A stretch of DNA of 64,000 nucleotides from Atherinomorus stipes (lineage: Eukaryota; Chordata; Actinopteri; Atheriniformes; Atherinidae), in the NCBI GenBank assembly GCA_023101725.1, contig JALJCO010003904.1, positions 40,001 through 104,000 of the forward strand, in the 5' to 3' direction. Shown here piece by piece: positions 38,301-50,529 of this stretch. Numbering within the stretch: the stretch's first letter is position 1; every line of letters starts with the position of its first letter. The position numbers and the translations under genes are program-made. Below the pieces are notes generated by a model. That model did not search any database. It saw nothing but the letters and a program-made list of their open reading frames with translations, and had not been told where the DNA came from.

Positions 38301-41300
38301 TGTTATTACACCTTTCTGAAGGTGAAGTGTTATTACACCTCTGTGAAGGTGAAGTGTTTACACATTTGTGAAGGTGAAGTGTTATTACACGTCTGTGAAG
38401 GTGAAGTGTTATTACACCTCTGTGAAGGTGAAGTGTTATTACACCTCTGTGAAGGTGAAGTGTTATTACACCTCTGTGAAGGTGAAGTGTTATTACACGT
38501 CTGTGAAGGTGAAGTGTTATTACACATTTGTGAAGGTGAAGTGTTATCACACGTCTGTGAAGGTGAAGTGTTATTACACGTCTGTGAAGGTGAAGTGTTA
38601 TTACACGTCTGTGAAGGTGAAGTGTTATTACACGTCTGTGAAGGTGAAGTGTTATTACACATCTGTGAAGGTGAAGTGTTATTACACGTCTGTGAAGGTG
38701 AAGTGTTATTTCACATTTGTGAAGGTGAAGTGTTATTACACCTTTCTGAAGGTGAAGTGTTATTACACGTCTGTGAAGGTGAAGTGTTATTACACCTCTG
38801 TGAAGGTGAAGTGTTATTACACCTCTGTGAAGGTGAAGTGTTATTACACGTCTGTGAAGGTGAAGTGTTATTACACATTTGTGAAGGTGAAGTGTTATCA
38901 CACGTCTGTGAAGGTGAAGTGTTATTACACGTCTGTGAAGGTGAAGTGTTATTACACGTCTGTGAAGGTGAAGTGTTATTACACATCTGTGAAGGTGAAG
39001 TGTTATTACACGTCTGTGAAGGTGAAGTGTTTTTTCACATTTGTGAAGGTGAAGTGTTATTACACCTTTCTGAAGGTGAAGTGTTATTACACGTCTGTGA
39101 AGGTGAAGTGTTATTACACGTCTGTGAAGGTGAAGTGTTATTACACATCTGTGAAGGTGAAGTGTTATTACACCTTTCTGAAGGTGAAGTGTTATTACAC
39201 GTCTGTGAAGGTGAAGTGTTATTACACATCTGTGAAGGTGAAGTGTTATTACATGTCTGTGAAGGTGAAGTGTTATTTCACATTTGTGAAGGTGAAGTGT
39301 TATTACACCTTTCTGAAGGTGAAGTGTTATTACACCTCTGTGAAGGTGAAGTGTTATTACACCTTTCTGAAGGTGAAGTGTTATTACACCTCTGTGAAGG
39401 TGAAGTGTTATTACACATTTGTGAAGGTGAAGTGTTATTACACGTCTGTGAAGGTGAAGTGTTATTACACATTTGTGAAGGTGAAGTGTTATTACACGTC
39501 TGTGAAGGTGAAGTGTTATTTCACATTTGTGAAGGTGAAGTGTTATTACACCTTTCTGAAGGTGAAGTGTTATTACACGTCTGTGAAGGTGAAGTGTTAT
39601 TACACATCTGTGAAGGTGAAGTGTTATTACACGTCTGTGAAGGTGAAGTGTTATTACACATCTGTGAAGGTGAAGTGTTATTACACGTCTGTGAAGGTGA
39701 AGTGTTATTTCACATTTGTGAAGGTGAAGTGTTATTACACGTCTGTGAAGGTGAAGTGTTATTACACGTCTGTGAAGGTGAAGTGTTATTACACGTCTGT
39801 GAGGGTGAAGTGTTATTACACATCTGTGAAGGTGAAGTGTTATTACACCTTTCTGAAGGTGAAGTGTTATTACACGTCTGTGAAGGTGAAGTGTTATTAC
39901 ACATCTGTGAAGGTGAAGTGTTATTACACCTTTCTGAAGGTGAAGTGTTATTACACCTCTGTGAAGGTGAAGTGTTATTACACCTTTCTGAAGGTGAAGT
40001 GTTATTACACCTCTGTGAAGGTGAAGTGTTATTACACATTTGTGAAGGTGAAGTGTTATTACACGTCTGTGAAGGTGAAGTGTTATTACACATTTGTGAA
40101 GGTGAAGTGTTATTACACGTCTGTGAAGGTGAAGTGTTATTTCACATTTGTGAAGGTGAAGTGTTATTACACCTTTCTGAAGGTGAAGTGTTATTACACC
40201 TCTGTGAAGGTGAAGTGTTATTACACCTTTCTGAAGGTGAAGTGTTATTACACCTCTGTGAAGGTGAAGTGTTATTACACATTTGTGAAGGTGAAGTGTT
40301 ATTACACGTCTGTGAAGGTGAAGTGTTATTACACGTCTGTGAAGGTGAAGTGTTATTACACGTCTGTGAAGGTGAAGTGTTATTACACGTCTGTGAAGGT
40401 GAAGTGTTATTACACATGTGAAGGTGAAGTGTTATCACGTCTGTGAAGGTGAAGTGTTATTACACGTCTGTGAAGGTGAAGTGTTATTACACCTTTCTGA
40501 AGGTGAAGTGTTATTACACCTCTGTGAAGGTGAAGTGTTATTACACCTCTGTGAAGGTGAAGTGTTATTACACCTTTATGAAGGTGAAGTGTTATTACAC
40601 CTCTGTGAAGGTGAAGTGTTATTACACATTTGTGAAGGTGAAGTGTTATTACACGTCTGTGAAGGTGAAGTGTTATTACACGTCTGTGAAGGTGAAGTGT
40701 TATTACACGTCTGTGAAGGTGAAGTGTTATTACACCTCTGTGAAGGTGAAGTGTTATTACACATGTGAAGGTGAAGTGTTATTACACCTCTGTGAAGGTG
40801 AAGTGTTATTACACATCTGTGAAGGTGAAGTGTTATTACACGTCTGTGAAGGTGAAGTGTTATTACACCTCTGTGAAGGTGAAGTATTATTACACGTCTG
40901 TGAAGGTGAAGTGTTATTACACATTTGTGAAGGTGAAGTGTTATTACACATTTGTGAAGGTGAAGTGTTATTACACCTCTGTGAAGGTGAAGTGTTATTA
41001 CACGTCTGTGAAGGTGAAGTGTTATTACACCTCTGTGAAGGTGAAGTGTTATTACACGTCTGTGAAGGTGAAGTGTTATTACACATTTGTGAAGGTGAAG
41101 TGTTATTACACCTCTGTGAAGGTGAAGTGTTATTACACGTCTGTGAAGGTGAAGTGTTATTACACCTCTGTGAAGGTGAAGTGTTATTACACCTTTGTGA
41201 AGGTGAAGTGTTATTACACCTTTCTGAAGGTGAAGTGTTATTACACATCTGTGAAGGTGAAGTGTTATTACACCTCTGTGAAGGTGAAGTGTTATTACAC

Positions 41301-41591
41301 GTCTGTGAAGGTGAAGTGTTATTACACCTCTGTGAAGGTGAAGTGTTATTACACGTCTGTGAAGGTGAAGTGTTGTTACACATCTGTGAAGGTGAAGTGT
41401 TATTACACATCTGTGAAGGTGAAGTGTTATTACACATCTGTGAAGGTGAAGTGTTATTACACGTCTGTGAAGGTGAAGTGTTATTACACCTCTGTGAAGG
41501 TGAAGTGTTATTACACGTCTGTGAAGGTGAAGTGTTATTACACATCTGTGAAGGTGAAGTGTTATTACACATCTGTGAAGGTGAAGTGTTA
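32365..41591. repeat. 27-bp minisatellite (cacgtctgtgaaggtgaagt + gttatta), about 340 copies
   Basis: Units of 27 bp with variants at the first bases (cacgtctg, cacctctg, cacatttg, cacctttctg) and tatta/tatca. The period is a multiple of 3 and the unit has stop-free frames, so open frames up to about 1,130 codons appear (for example YYTSVKVKC and LLHVCEGEV on plus; ITLHLHRRV and CNNTSPSQT on minus). I see no start context or splice logic for any of them. An internal block of about 1.35 kb is duplicated: the variant gtgtttacac occurs at 37006 and 38354, and gtgttttttc at 37706 and 39027. Confidence 0.96.
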
Positions 41592-42472
<881 letters not shown>

Positions 42473-43500
42473 CAGGACATCATTTTAACGTGAAAAACTG
42501 GGACATCATTTTAACGTGAAAAACTGGGACATCAATTTAACGTGAAAAACTGGGACATCATTTTAACGTGAAAAACTGGGACATCATTTTAACGTGAAAA
42601 ACTGGGACATCAATTTAACGTGAAAAACTGGGACATCATTTTAACGTGAAAAACTGGGACATCATTTTAACGTGAAAGACTGGGACATCATTTTAACGTG
42701 AAAAACTGGGACATCATTTTAACGTGAAAAACTGGGACATCATTTTAACGTAGAAAACCGCAACATCATTTTAACGTGAAAAACTGGGACATCATTTTAA
42801 CGTGAAAAACTGGGACATCATTTTAACGTGAAAAACTGGGACATCATTTTAACGTGAAAAACTGGGACATCATTTTAACGTAGAAAACCGCAACATCATT
42901 TTAACGTGAAAAACTGGGACATCATTTTAACGTGAAAAACTGGGACATCATTTTAACGTGAAAAACTGGGACGTCATTTTAACGTGAAAAACTGGGACAT
43001 CATTTTAACGTAGAAAACCGCAACATCATTTTAACGTAGAAAACCGCAACATCATTTTAACGTGAAAAACTGGGACATCATTTAAACGTGAAAAACTGGG
43101 ACATCATTTTAATGTAGAAAACCGCAACATCATTTTAACGTGAAAAACTGGGACGTCATTTTAACGTGAAAAACTGGGACATCATTTTAACGTGAAAAAC
43201 TGGGACGTCATTTTAACGTGAAAAACTGGGACATCATTTTAACGTAGAAAACCGCAACATAATTTTAATGTAGAAAACCGCAACATCATTTTAACGTGAA
43301 AAACTGGGACATCATTTTAACGTGAAAAACTGGGACATCATTTTAACGTAGAAAACCGCAACATCATTTTAACGTGAAAAACTGGGACATCATTTTAACA
43401 TGAAAAACTGGGACATCATTTTAACGTAGAAAACCGCAACATAATTTTAATGTAGAAAACCGCAACATCATTTTAACGTAGCAACACGGACGTCATTTTA
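42473..43500. repeat. 26-bp minisatellite, subfamily 1 (ttttaacgtgaaaaactggg + acatca)
   Basis: About 39 units of 26 bp. Two monomer types alternate irregularly: gtgaaaaactgggacatc and gtagaaaaccgcaacatc. It shares ttttaacgt with the larger array to the right but differs in the second half. It lies in the 6-kb srpk3 intron. Confidence 0.95.
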
Positions 43501-43961
43501 AACGGACTAGAGGCAGGAATTTAAAAAAAAATCAAATATGCATGTCCATTTTCTTAATACTAATGGGTGATGAAGCGCTAAATACCAAAAATAACGTTTC
43601 CACCACGTTTCTCTCCGTTGCCTTGAACAGGCTGTGTGCTGCATAAAACTGCAATTCGGTGTCCGAAGTTTTGGTGGTGCCCTGCGGACGTGAGGTCCAA
43701 TGATGCTACATCTGCAGTTTTCATCCAGGAAGAAGACGGTCGCGTTAAATTCAAACACTGTAAGCGATAGTTATGGATTCTTCTGCCGTCAGCAGAAGAT
43801 CCAGATTAACTGAAAGACACTAAAACGTGGAACTACGAAGAAAAAGCGTATAAACAACGTTATAGCTTCAGTTTGTGCTCCGTGACGGCTTGGTGGGGGC
43901 TGCAGGTACCTGAAGCGCCAGTCGCCAGTTTTATTTCTTAATCTTGCCTCACGTCCCTTTA
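43501..43961. other. Non-repeated block interrupting the 26-bp array
   Basis: About 460 bp with no tandem structure between two subfamilies of one minisatellite. I see no convincing open frame, terminal inverted repeats or target duplication. It may be original intron sequence between two array-founding events, or an old insertion whose ends have decayed. Confidence 0.5.
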
Positions 43962-46900
43962 ACGTAGAAACTCGTACGTCATTTTAACGTAGAAACCTGG
44001 GACATCATTTTAACGTAGAAACCTGGGACATCATTTTAACGTAGAAACCTGGGACATCGTTTTAACGTAGAAACCTCGGACATCATTTTAACGTAGAAAC
44101 CTGGGACATCGTTTTAACGTAGAAACCTGGGACATCGTTTTAACGTAGAAACCCGGGACATCGTTTTAACGTAGAAACCTGGGACATCGTTTTAACGTAG
44201 AAACCCGGGACATCGTTTTAACGTAGAAACCTGGGACATCATTTTAACGTAGAAACCTGGGACATCGTTTTAACGTAGAAACCTGGGACATCATTTTAAC
44301 GTAGAAACCTGGGACATCGTTTTAACGTAGAAACCCGGACATCATTTTAACGTAGAAACCTGGGACATCATTTTAACGTAGAAACCTGGGACATCGTTTT
44401 AACGTAGAAACCTGGGACAACGTTTTAACGTAGAAACCCGGGACATCATTTTAACGTAGAAACCCGGGACATCATTTTAACGTCGAAACCCGGGACATCC
44501 TTTTAACGTAGAAACCCAGGACATCATTTTAACGTAGAAACCCGGGACATCGTTTTAACGTAGAAACCTGGGACATCATTTTAACGTAGAAACCTGGGAC
44601 ATCGTTTTAACATAGAAACCCGGGACATCGTTTTAACGTAGAAACCCGGGACATCGTTTTAACGTAGAAACCCGGGACATCGTTTTAACGTAGAAACCTG
44701 GGACATCATTTTAACGTAGAAACCTGGGACATCGTTTTACATAGAAACCCGGACATCATTTTAACGTAGAAACCTGGGACATCGTTTTAACGTAGAAACC
44801 CGGACATCATTTTAACGTAGAAACCCGGGACATCGTTTTAACGTAGAAACCTGGGACATCGTTTTAACGTAGAAACCCGGGACATCGTTTTAACGTAGAA
44901 ACCTGGGACATCGTTTTAACGTAGAAACCTGGGACATCGTTTTAACGTAGAAACCCGGACATCATTTTAACGTAGAAACCTGGGACATCGTTTTAACGTA
45001 TAAACCCGGACATCATTTTAACGTCGAAACCCGGGACATCATTTTAACGTAGAAACCTGGGACATCATTTTAACGTAGAAACCCAGGACATCATTTTAAC
45101 GTAGAAACCCGGACATCATTTTAACGTAGAAACCTGGGACATCGTTTTAACGTAGAAACCTGGGACATCATTTTAACGTAGAAACCTGGGACATTATTTT
45201 AACGTAGAAACCTGGGACATCGTTTTAACGTAGAAACCTGGGACATCGTTTTAACGTAGAAACCTGGGACATTATTTTAACGTAGAAACCTGGGACATCA
45301 TTTTAACGTCGAAACCTGGGACATCATTTTAACGTAGAAACCCGGGACATCGTTTTAACGTAGAAACCCAGGACATCATTTTAACGTAGAAACCTGGGAC
45401 ATCATTTTAACGTATAAACCCGGACATCATTTTAACGTATAAACCCGGACATCATTTTAACGTAGAAACCTGGGACATCATTTTAACGTAGAAACCCGGA
45501 ACATCGTTTTAACGTAGAAACCCAGGACATCATTTTAACGTAGAAACCTGGGACATCATTTTAACGTATAAACCCGGACATCATTTTAACGTAGAAACCC
45601 GGACATCGTTTTAACGTAGAAACCTGGGACATCATTTTAACGTAGAAACCCGGACATCATTTTAACGTAGAAACCTGGGACATCATTTTAACGTATAAAC
45701 CCGAAACCCGGACATCATTTTAACGTAGAAACCTGGGACATTATTTTAACGTAGAAACCTGGGACATCATTTTAACGTAGAAACCTGGGACATCATTTTA
45801 ACGTAGAAACCTGGGACATCGTTTTAACATAGAAACCCGGACATCATTTTAACGTAGAAACCTGGGACATCATTTTAACGTAGAAACCTGGGACATCGTT
45901 TTAACGTAGAAACCTGGGACATCGTTTTAACGTAGAAACCTGAGACAGCGTTTTAACGTAGAAACCTGGGACATCATTTTAACGTCGAAACCCGGGACAT
46001 CATTTTAACGTAGAAACCCAGGACATCATTTTAACGTAGAAACCTGGGAGATCATTTTAACGTAGAAACCTGGGACATCGTTTTAACGTAGAAACCTGGG
46101 AGATCATTTTAACGTAGAAACCTGGGACATCGTTTTAACGTAGAAACCCGGGACATCATTTTAACGTAGAAACCTGGGACATCATTTTAACGTAGAAACC
46201 CGGACATCATTTTAACGTAGAAACCTGGGACATCATTTTAACGTATAAACCCGAAACCCGGACATCATTTTAACGTAGAAACCCGGACATCATTTTAACG
46301 TAGAAACCTGGGACATCATTTTAACGTAGAAACCTTGGACATCGTTTTAACATAGAAACCCGGACATCATTTTAACGTAGGAACCTGGGACATCATTTTA
46401 ACGTAGAAACCTGGGACATCGTTTTAACGTAGAAACCTGGGACATCGTTTTAACGTAGAAACCTGAGACAGCGTTTTAACGTAGAAACCTGGGACATCAT
46501 TTTAACGTAGAAACCTGGGACATCGTTTTAACGTAGAAACCTGGGACATCGTTTTAACGTAGAAACCTGAGACAGCGTTTTAACGTAGAAACCTGGGACA
46601 TCATTTTAACGTCGAAACCCGGGACATCATTTTAACGTAGAAACCCAGGACATCATTTTAACGTAGAAACCCGGGACATTGTTTTAACGTAGAAACCTGG
46701 GAGATCATTTTAACGTAGAAACCCGGGACATCGTTTTAACGTAGAAACCCGGGACATCGTTTTAACGTAGAAACCCGGGACATCGTTTTAACGTAGAAAC
46801 CCGGGACATCGTTTTAACGTAGAAACCCGGGACATCGTTTTAACGTAGAAACCTGGGACATCATTTTAACGTAGAAACCTGGGACATCGTTTTAACGTAG

Positions 46901-47884
46901 AAACCCGGACATCATTTTAACGTAGAAACCTGGGACATCGTTTTAACGTAGAAACCTGGGACATCGTTTTAACGTAGAAACCTGGGACATCGTTTTAACG
47001 TAGAAACCTGGGACATCGTTTTAACGTAGTAACCCGACATCATTTTAACGAGAAACCCGGACATCATTTTAACGTAGAAACCTGGGACATCGTTTTAACG
47101 TATAAACCCGGACATCGTTTTAACGTAGAAACCTGGGACATCATTTTAACGTAGAAACCTGGGACATCATTTTAACGTAGAAACCTGGGACATCATTTTA
47201 ACGTAGAAACCCGGACATCATTTTAACGTAGAAACCTGGGACATCATTGTAACGTAGAAACCTTGGACATCGTTTTAACGTAGAAACCCGGACATCATTT
47301 TAACGTAGAAACCTGGACATCATTTTAACGTAGAAACCTGGGACATCGTTTTAACGTAGAAACCTGGGACATCCTTTTAACGTAGAAACCTGGGACATCG
47401 TTTTAACGTCGAAACCTGGGACATCGTTTTAACGTAGAAACCTGGGACATCATTTTAACGTCGAAACCTGGGACATCGTTTTAACGTCGAAACCTGGGAC
47501 ATCATTTTAACGTAGAAACCTGGGACATCATTTTAACGTAGAAACCTGGGACATCGTTTTAACGTAGAAACCTGGGACATCGTTTTAACGTAGAAACCTG
47601 GGACATCGTTTTAACGTAGAAACCTGGGACATCATTTTAACGTAGAAACCTGGGACATCATTTTAACGTAGAAACCTGGGACATCGTTTTAATGTAGAAA
47701 CCTGGGACATCATTTTAACATAGAAACCTGGGACATCGTTTTAACGTAGAAACCTGGGACATCGTTTTAACGTAGAAACCTGGGACATCATTTTAACATA
47801 GAAACCTGGGACATCGTTTTAACGTAGAAACCTGGGACATCATTTTAACGTAGAAACCTGGGACATCGTTTTAACGTAGAAACC
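43962..47884. repeat. 26-bp minisatellite, subfamily 2 (ttttaacgtagaaacctggg + acatcg)
   Basis: About 150 units of 26 bp with variants cccggg/cctggg, a one-base-shorter form cccggacatc, and catcg/catca. The palindromic cccggg or cctggg is central in many copies. It ends 270 bp before the glycine-loop exon of srpk3. Confidence 0.96.
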
Positions 47885-48129
47885 CAAAAACCTTCATGTT
47901 TTCCGGTGGGAGACAGGGCTTCTACGTAGGCGGTGTCATTACATCTTTTTCACCTGGTTAAAGAACGCAATCGTTCCATTGCAGACCATCTCCAGAGGTG
48001 GACCTGCCATCGTGCCGCGGCCATCGGTCACACTAACGTTTAAGCGCAAAGCACGCTAGGCCTTGCTCATACCCCCCGCAGTTGGTACCCGGATACACTC
48101 CAACCCTGCCAAATGTGACCAGCCCCTCA

Positions 48130-48336
<207 letters not shown>

Positions 48337-48354
48337 TCAGTGGGAGAATGTACC

Positions 48355-48978
48355 GCAGTATCTAGTGTGGTAATGGAGTATCTAGTGTGTTACCAGGGTA
48401 CTGAGTGTGGTACCAGGGTATGAAATGTAGTACCAGGGTATGTAATGTGGTAGCAGGGTATGTAATGAGGTACCAGGGTATCTAATGTGGTACCAGAGTC
48501 TCTAATGTGGTACCAGGGTATGTAATGTGGTACTAGAGTCTCTAATGTGGTACCAGGGTATGTAATGTGGTACCAGAGTCTCTAATGTGGTACCAGGGTA
48601 TGTAATGTGGTACCAGAGTCTCTAATGTGGTACCAGAGTCTCTAATGTGGTACCAGGGTATGTAATGTGGTACCAGAGTCTCTAATGTGGTACCAGGGTA
48701 TGTAATGTGGTACCAGAGTCTCTAATGTGGTACCAGAGTCTCTAATGTGGTAGCAGGGTATGTAATGTGGTAGCAGGGCATGTAATGTGGTACAAGGGTA
48801 TGTAATGTGGTACAAGGGTATGTAATGAGGTACCAGAGTCTCTAATGTGGTACCAGAGTCTCTAATGTGGTACCAGAGTATGTAATGTGGTAGCAGGGTA
48901 TGTAATGTGGTAGCAGGGTATGTAATGTGGTACCAGAGTATCTAATGTGGTACCAGGTCTTTGATGTGGTACCAGGTC
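48355..48978. repeat. 20-bp minisatellite (taccagagtctctaatgtgg), about 31 copies
   Basis: Units of 20 bp with two main types, taccagagtctctaatgtgg and taccagggtatgtaatgtgg. It fills most of the 806-bp intron between the proline-rich and glycine-loop exons and is the smallest of the arrayed srpk3 introns. Confidence 0.95.
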
Positions 48979-49066
48979 TCTTACAGTTCTTGCTGGACCA
49001 GAAGACAGAGACCAGGTTCTTGTCCATGAACAGGGATTGGTTCTCTCCCAGAACTACTGAACTCAC

Positions 49067-49833
49067 CTTTACAGTAGTCTGATGGGTCTTCCTGCTCCTC
49101 ATCATCAGAACCTAGCAGCTGAGCAGGGGGCGGGGTAAACTCTGGAGGTGGTGGGGTTAACGCCTGAGGGGGCGGGGTCTGAATTGGAGGGGGAGGGGTC
49201 AATATATTAGCAGCTGATGACATCAAAAGAGGCACGTTGAATGAAGGGCAGGGAAAGTCCAGAGGGTGGAGTAGGGAGGTGGGGGAGGAGCACAGGGATG
49301 AGTAAAGGTGGGAGGAGACAGAGGAGGTGGACGTCACTGATGATGGGAGGAAAGGGTCAGAGCAGGAGGGGCTTATTGGAGGAGTAGGCGGAGCTGTGGT
49401 AGGGTCAGAGACGCTGTAGGCAGCGTGGTGAGGAGGAGGTCTGAAGACGTCCATCTGAGTTAGCGGGGTTCTGTGAGGAGATCTGGAGGCTGCCTTGACA
49501 ATGTTCTGGTCAGCAGTTGGCTGGGAATGGCTGGGATTGTGGGCGGGGCTTGCTGAAGCAACAGGAGGGGATTGGCTGGGAAAGTCGGAGCTTTCCAGAA
49601 ACGTTTCAGGAGCTCCAGCAGTGTCTTTAATGGGTGACGTCGTCTGGCTCGGGTCATGGGGAGAACTCTGGGGGGGTGACGTGGTTTCATGGGAATCCTC
49701 GGGACCAGCTGCTGGACTGGGCTCTGGGGTACTCTGAAAGGGCAGGTGGTCTGTCTTCAGGAAACTCTTTTGGGGTGTTTCAGGGGTGGGGCCATTTGGG
49801 TCCAGATTCTGCGGGTCACAGAAGTCGTCAGGC
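49067..49833 (-). CDS. srpk3: srpk3 exon, long proline/serine/threonine-rich N-terminal region
   Basis: Encodes 255 residues from PDDFCDPQNLDPNGPTPETP to DPSDYCK, ending phase 1 (G|GT). Most of it is low-complexity and rich in Pro, Ser and Thr (TPPPPEFTPPPAQ near the end). The last part, LLGSDDEEQEDPSDYCKG, is the conserved acidic lead-in to the SRPK kinase domain (LLGSDDEEQEDPKDYCKG in SRPK3, from memory). The acceptor is tggtcctgtttcag before 49833 and the donor is taaag|gtgagt after 49067. Human SRPK3 has well under 100 residues before the kinase domain, so this N-terminus is several times longer. The open frame without stops over 255 codons, plus sound splice sites, argues that it is coding. 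Confidence 0.88.
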
Positions 49834-49918
49834 CTGAAACAGGACCACATGTTAGGAACCAGACAAAAACCTGGATGGACTTTAACAAAGACCTGACCTC
49901 ACACCCGAACTGGTTCAC

Positions 49919-49965
49919 CCGCTGGGCCGGGTCCCTGTGGCTGAGTCCTGAACAAACGCCGACAT
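49919..49965 (-). CDS. srpk3: srpk3 coding exon 1 (start codon)
   Basis: ATG at 49965 opens MSAFVQDSATGTRPS plus two bases, with donor cagcgg|gtgaac after 49919. Phase 2 fits the next exon exactly (GG+G = Gly), and the resulting intron is 85 bp, like the other short introns of this gene. The first residues MSA match the start of mammalian SRPK3 as I recall it, although the following residues do not. A muscle-type promoter lies 150-280 bp upstream. An alternative upstream exon at 56344-56431 can join the same acceptor. Confidence 0.68.
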
Positions 49966-50116
49966 TACTGCAACGCGTTGACACAGTAAACAAAAACAAC
50001 TGCTGTTTCTCTTTCTGGTAAAGTCAAACATCAACAACGTCGTCATGGATCTGTCTGGATTTCGTTTGGTTCACGTTTACAGATATGATGTCACTCTGAG
50101 CACCAGAGCTACATGA

Positions 50117-50242
50117 CAACTGTGGTCTCAACTGGGAAGGGAGGTGTTGACCAAGCCACCTTTAAATAACCTGAGTGTGAGCTGGGGGAGGGGGTGGGGG
50201 TGTCACTGGGATCAGTGTCCCAGTCTTTGGTTCTATTTTTAG
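50117..50242 (-). promoter_or_regulatory. Candidate muscle promoter of srpk3 (MEF2, CACC box, TATA-like, E-boxes)
   Basis: Reading toward srpk3: a perfect MEF2 consensus CTAAAAATAG (50242-50233), a CACC/GC-rich box on minus (50202-50183), a TATA-like TATTTAAA (50168-50161), then two CAGTTG E-boxes (50134-50129 and 50122-50117) near the expected start site. The start codon at 49965 would give a 5' UTR of roughly 165-170 nt. Mammalian Srpk3 is a known MEF2-controlled muscle kinase gene, which supports the assignment. The individual motifs are short; the order and spacing make the case. Confidence 0.62.
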
Positions 50243-50275
50243 CTCATTTCTGTCAGGACACACATCACAGACAGT

Positions 50276-50408
50276 AGAAGGGCTGTGGAAAAGCAAAACT
50301 GTTCAACAGAATAAGGCAATCAGATTTCCATTCTGCTTGCTTAGATGCTGGACAGGACAAGTAAAAAAAGAAAAAAAAAAAAAAAAAAAAAAAAAGAAGG
50401 GCTGTGGA
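50276..50408 (+). mobile_element. Retrocopy of an H/ACA snoRNA 3' half with poly(A) tail and 14-bp target duplication
   Basis: Perfect 14-bp direct repeats, agaagggctgtgga, at 50276-50289 and 50395-50408 flank 105 bp ending in a poly(A) tract. This is the signature of LINE-mediated retroposition. The 73-nt body folds as an H/ACA 3' hairpin: H-box-like AAAGCA (50290-50295), lower stem CTGTTC/GGACAG (50299-50304 with 50350-50355), pocket arms of 8 and 7 nt, upper stem AAGGCAA.CAGA with TCTG.TTGCTT, and an ACA box at 50357-50359 followed by three bases before the A tail. Fourteen bases lie between the upper stem and the ACA box, the family's usual spacing. It sits 34 bp beyond the MEF2 site, antisense to srpk3. 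I do not recognise which snoRNA it is. Confidence 0.78.
50299..50362 (+). ncRNA. H/ACA snoRNA-like 3' hairpin (retropseudogene)
   Basis: This is the RNA-like part of the retrocopy. The pocket is aacagaat on the 5' side and agatgct on the 3' side, then ggacag, g, ACA, agt. The 5' hairpin is missing and the copy is not within an evident host intron in sense orientation, so it is probably not expressed as a functional snoRNA. Confidence 0.65.
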
Positions 50409-50529
50409 CCGGTGCACATGGATTTCTGTGCGTCTGCGTTTGTGTCGCTGCTGAAAACTTGTTCAACAAACCTCGTAACTAAACAAGCATCAGTAAATAA
50501 AGCAGCATGTTAAACTAACGCCACAACAT

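Noticed and set aside
37020..40421. A frame of about 1,130 codons (VKVKCYYTS / CEGEVLLH)
   Set aside because: Produced by the 27-bp period being a multiple of 3; open in several frames at once and lying in an srpk3 intron.
49495..50021. Plus-strand open frames over the proline-rich exon
   Set aside because: Shadow frames of the minus-strand GC-rich exon; they lack family motifs.
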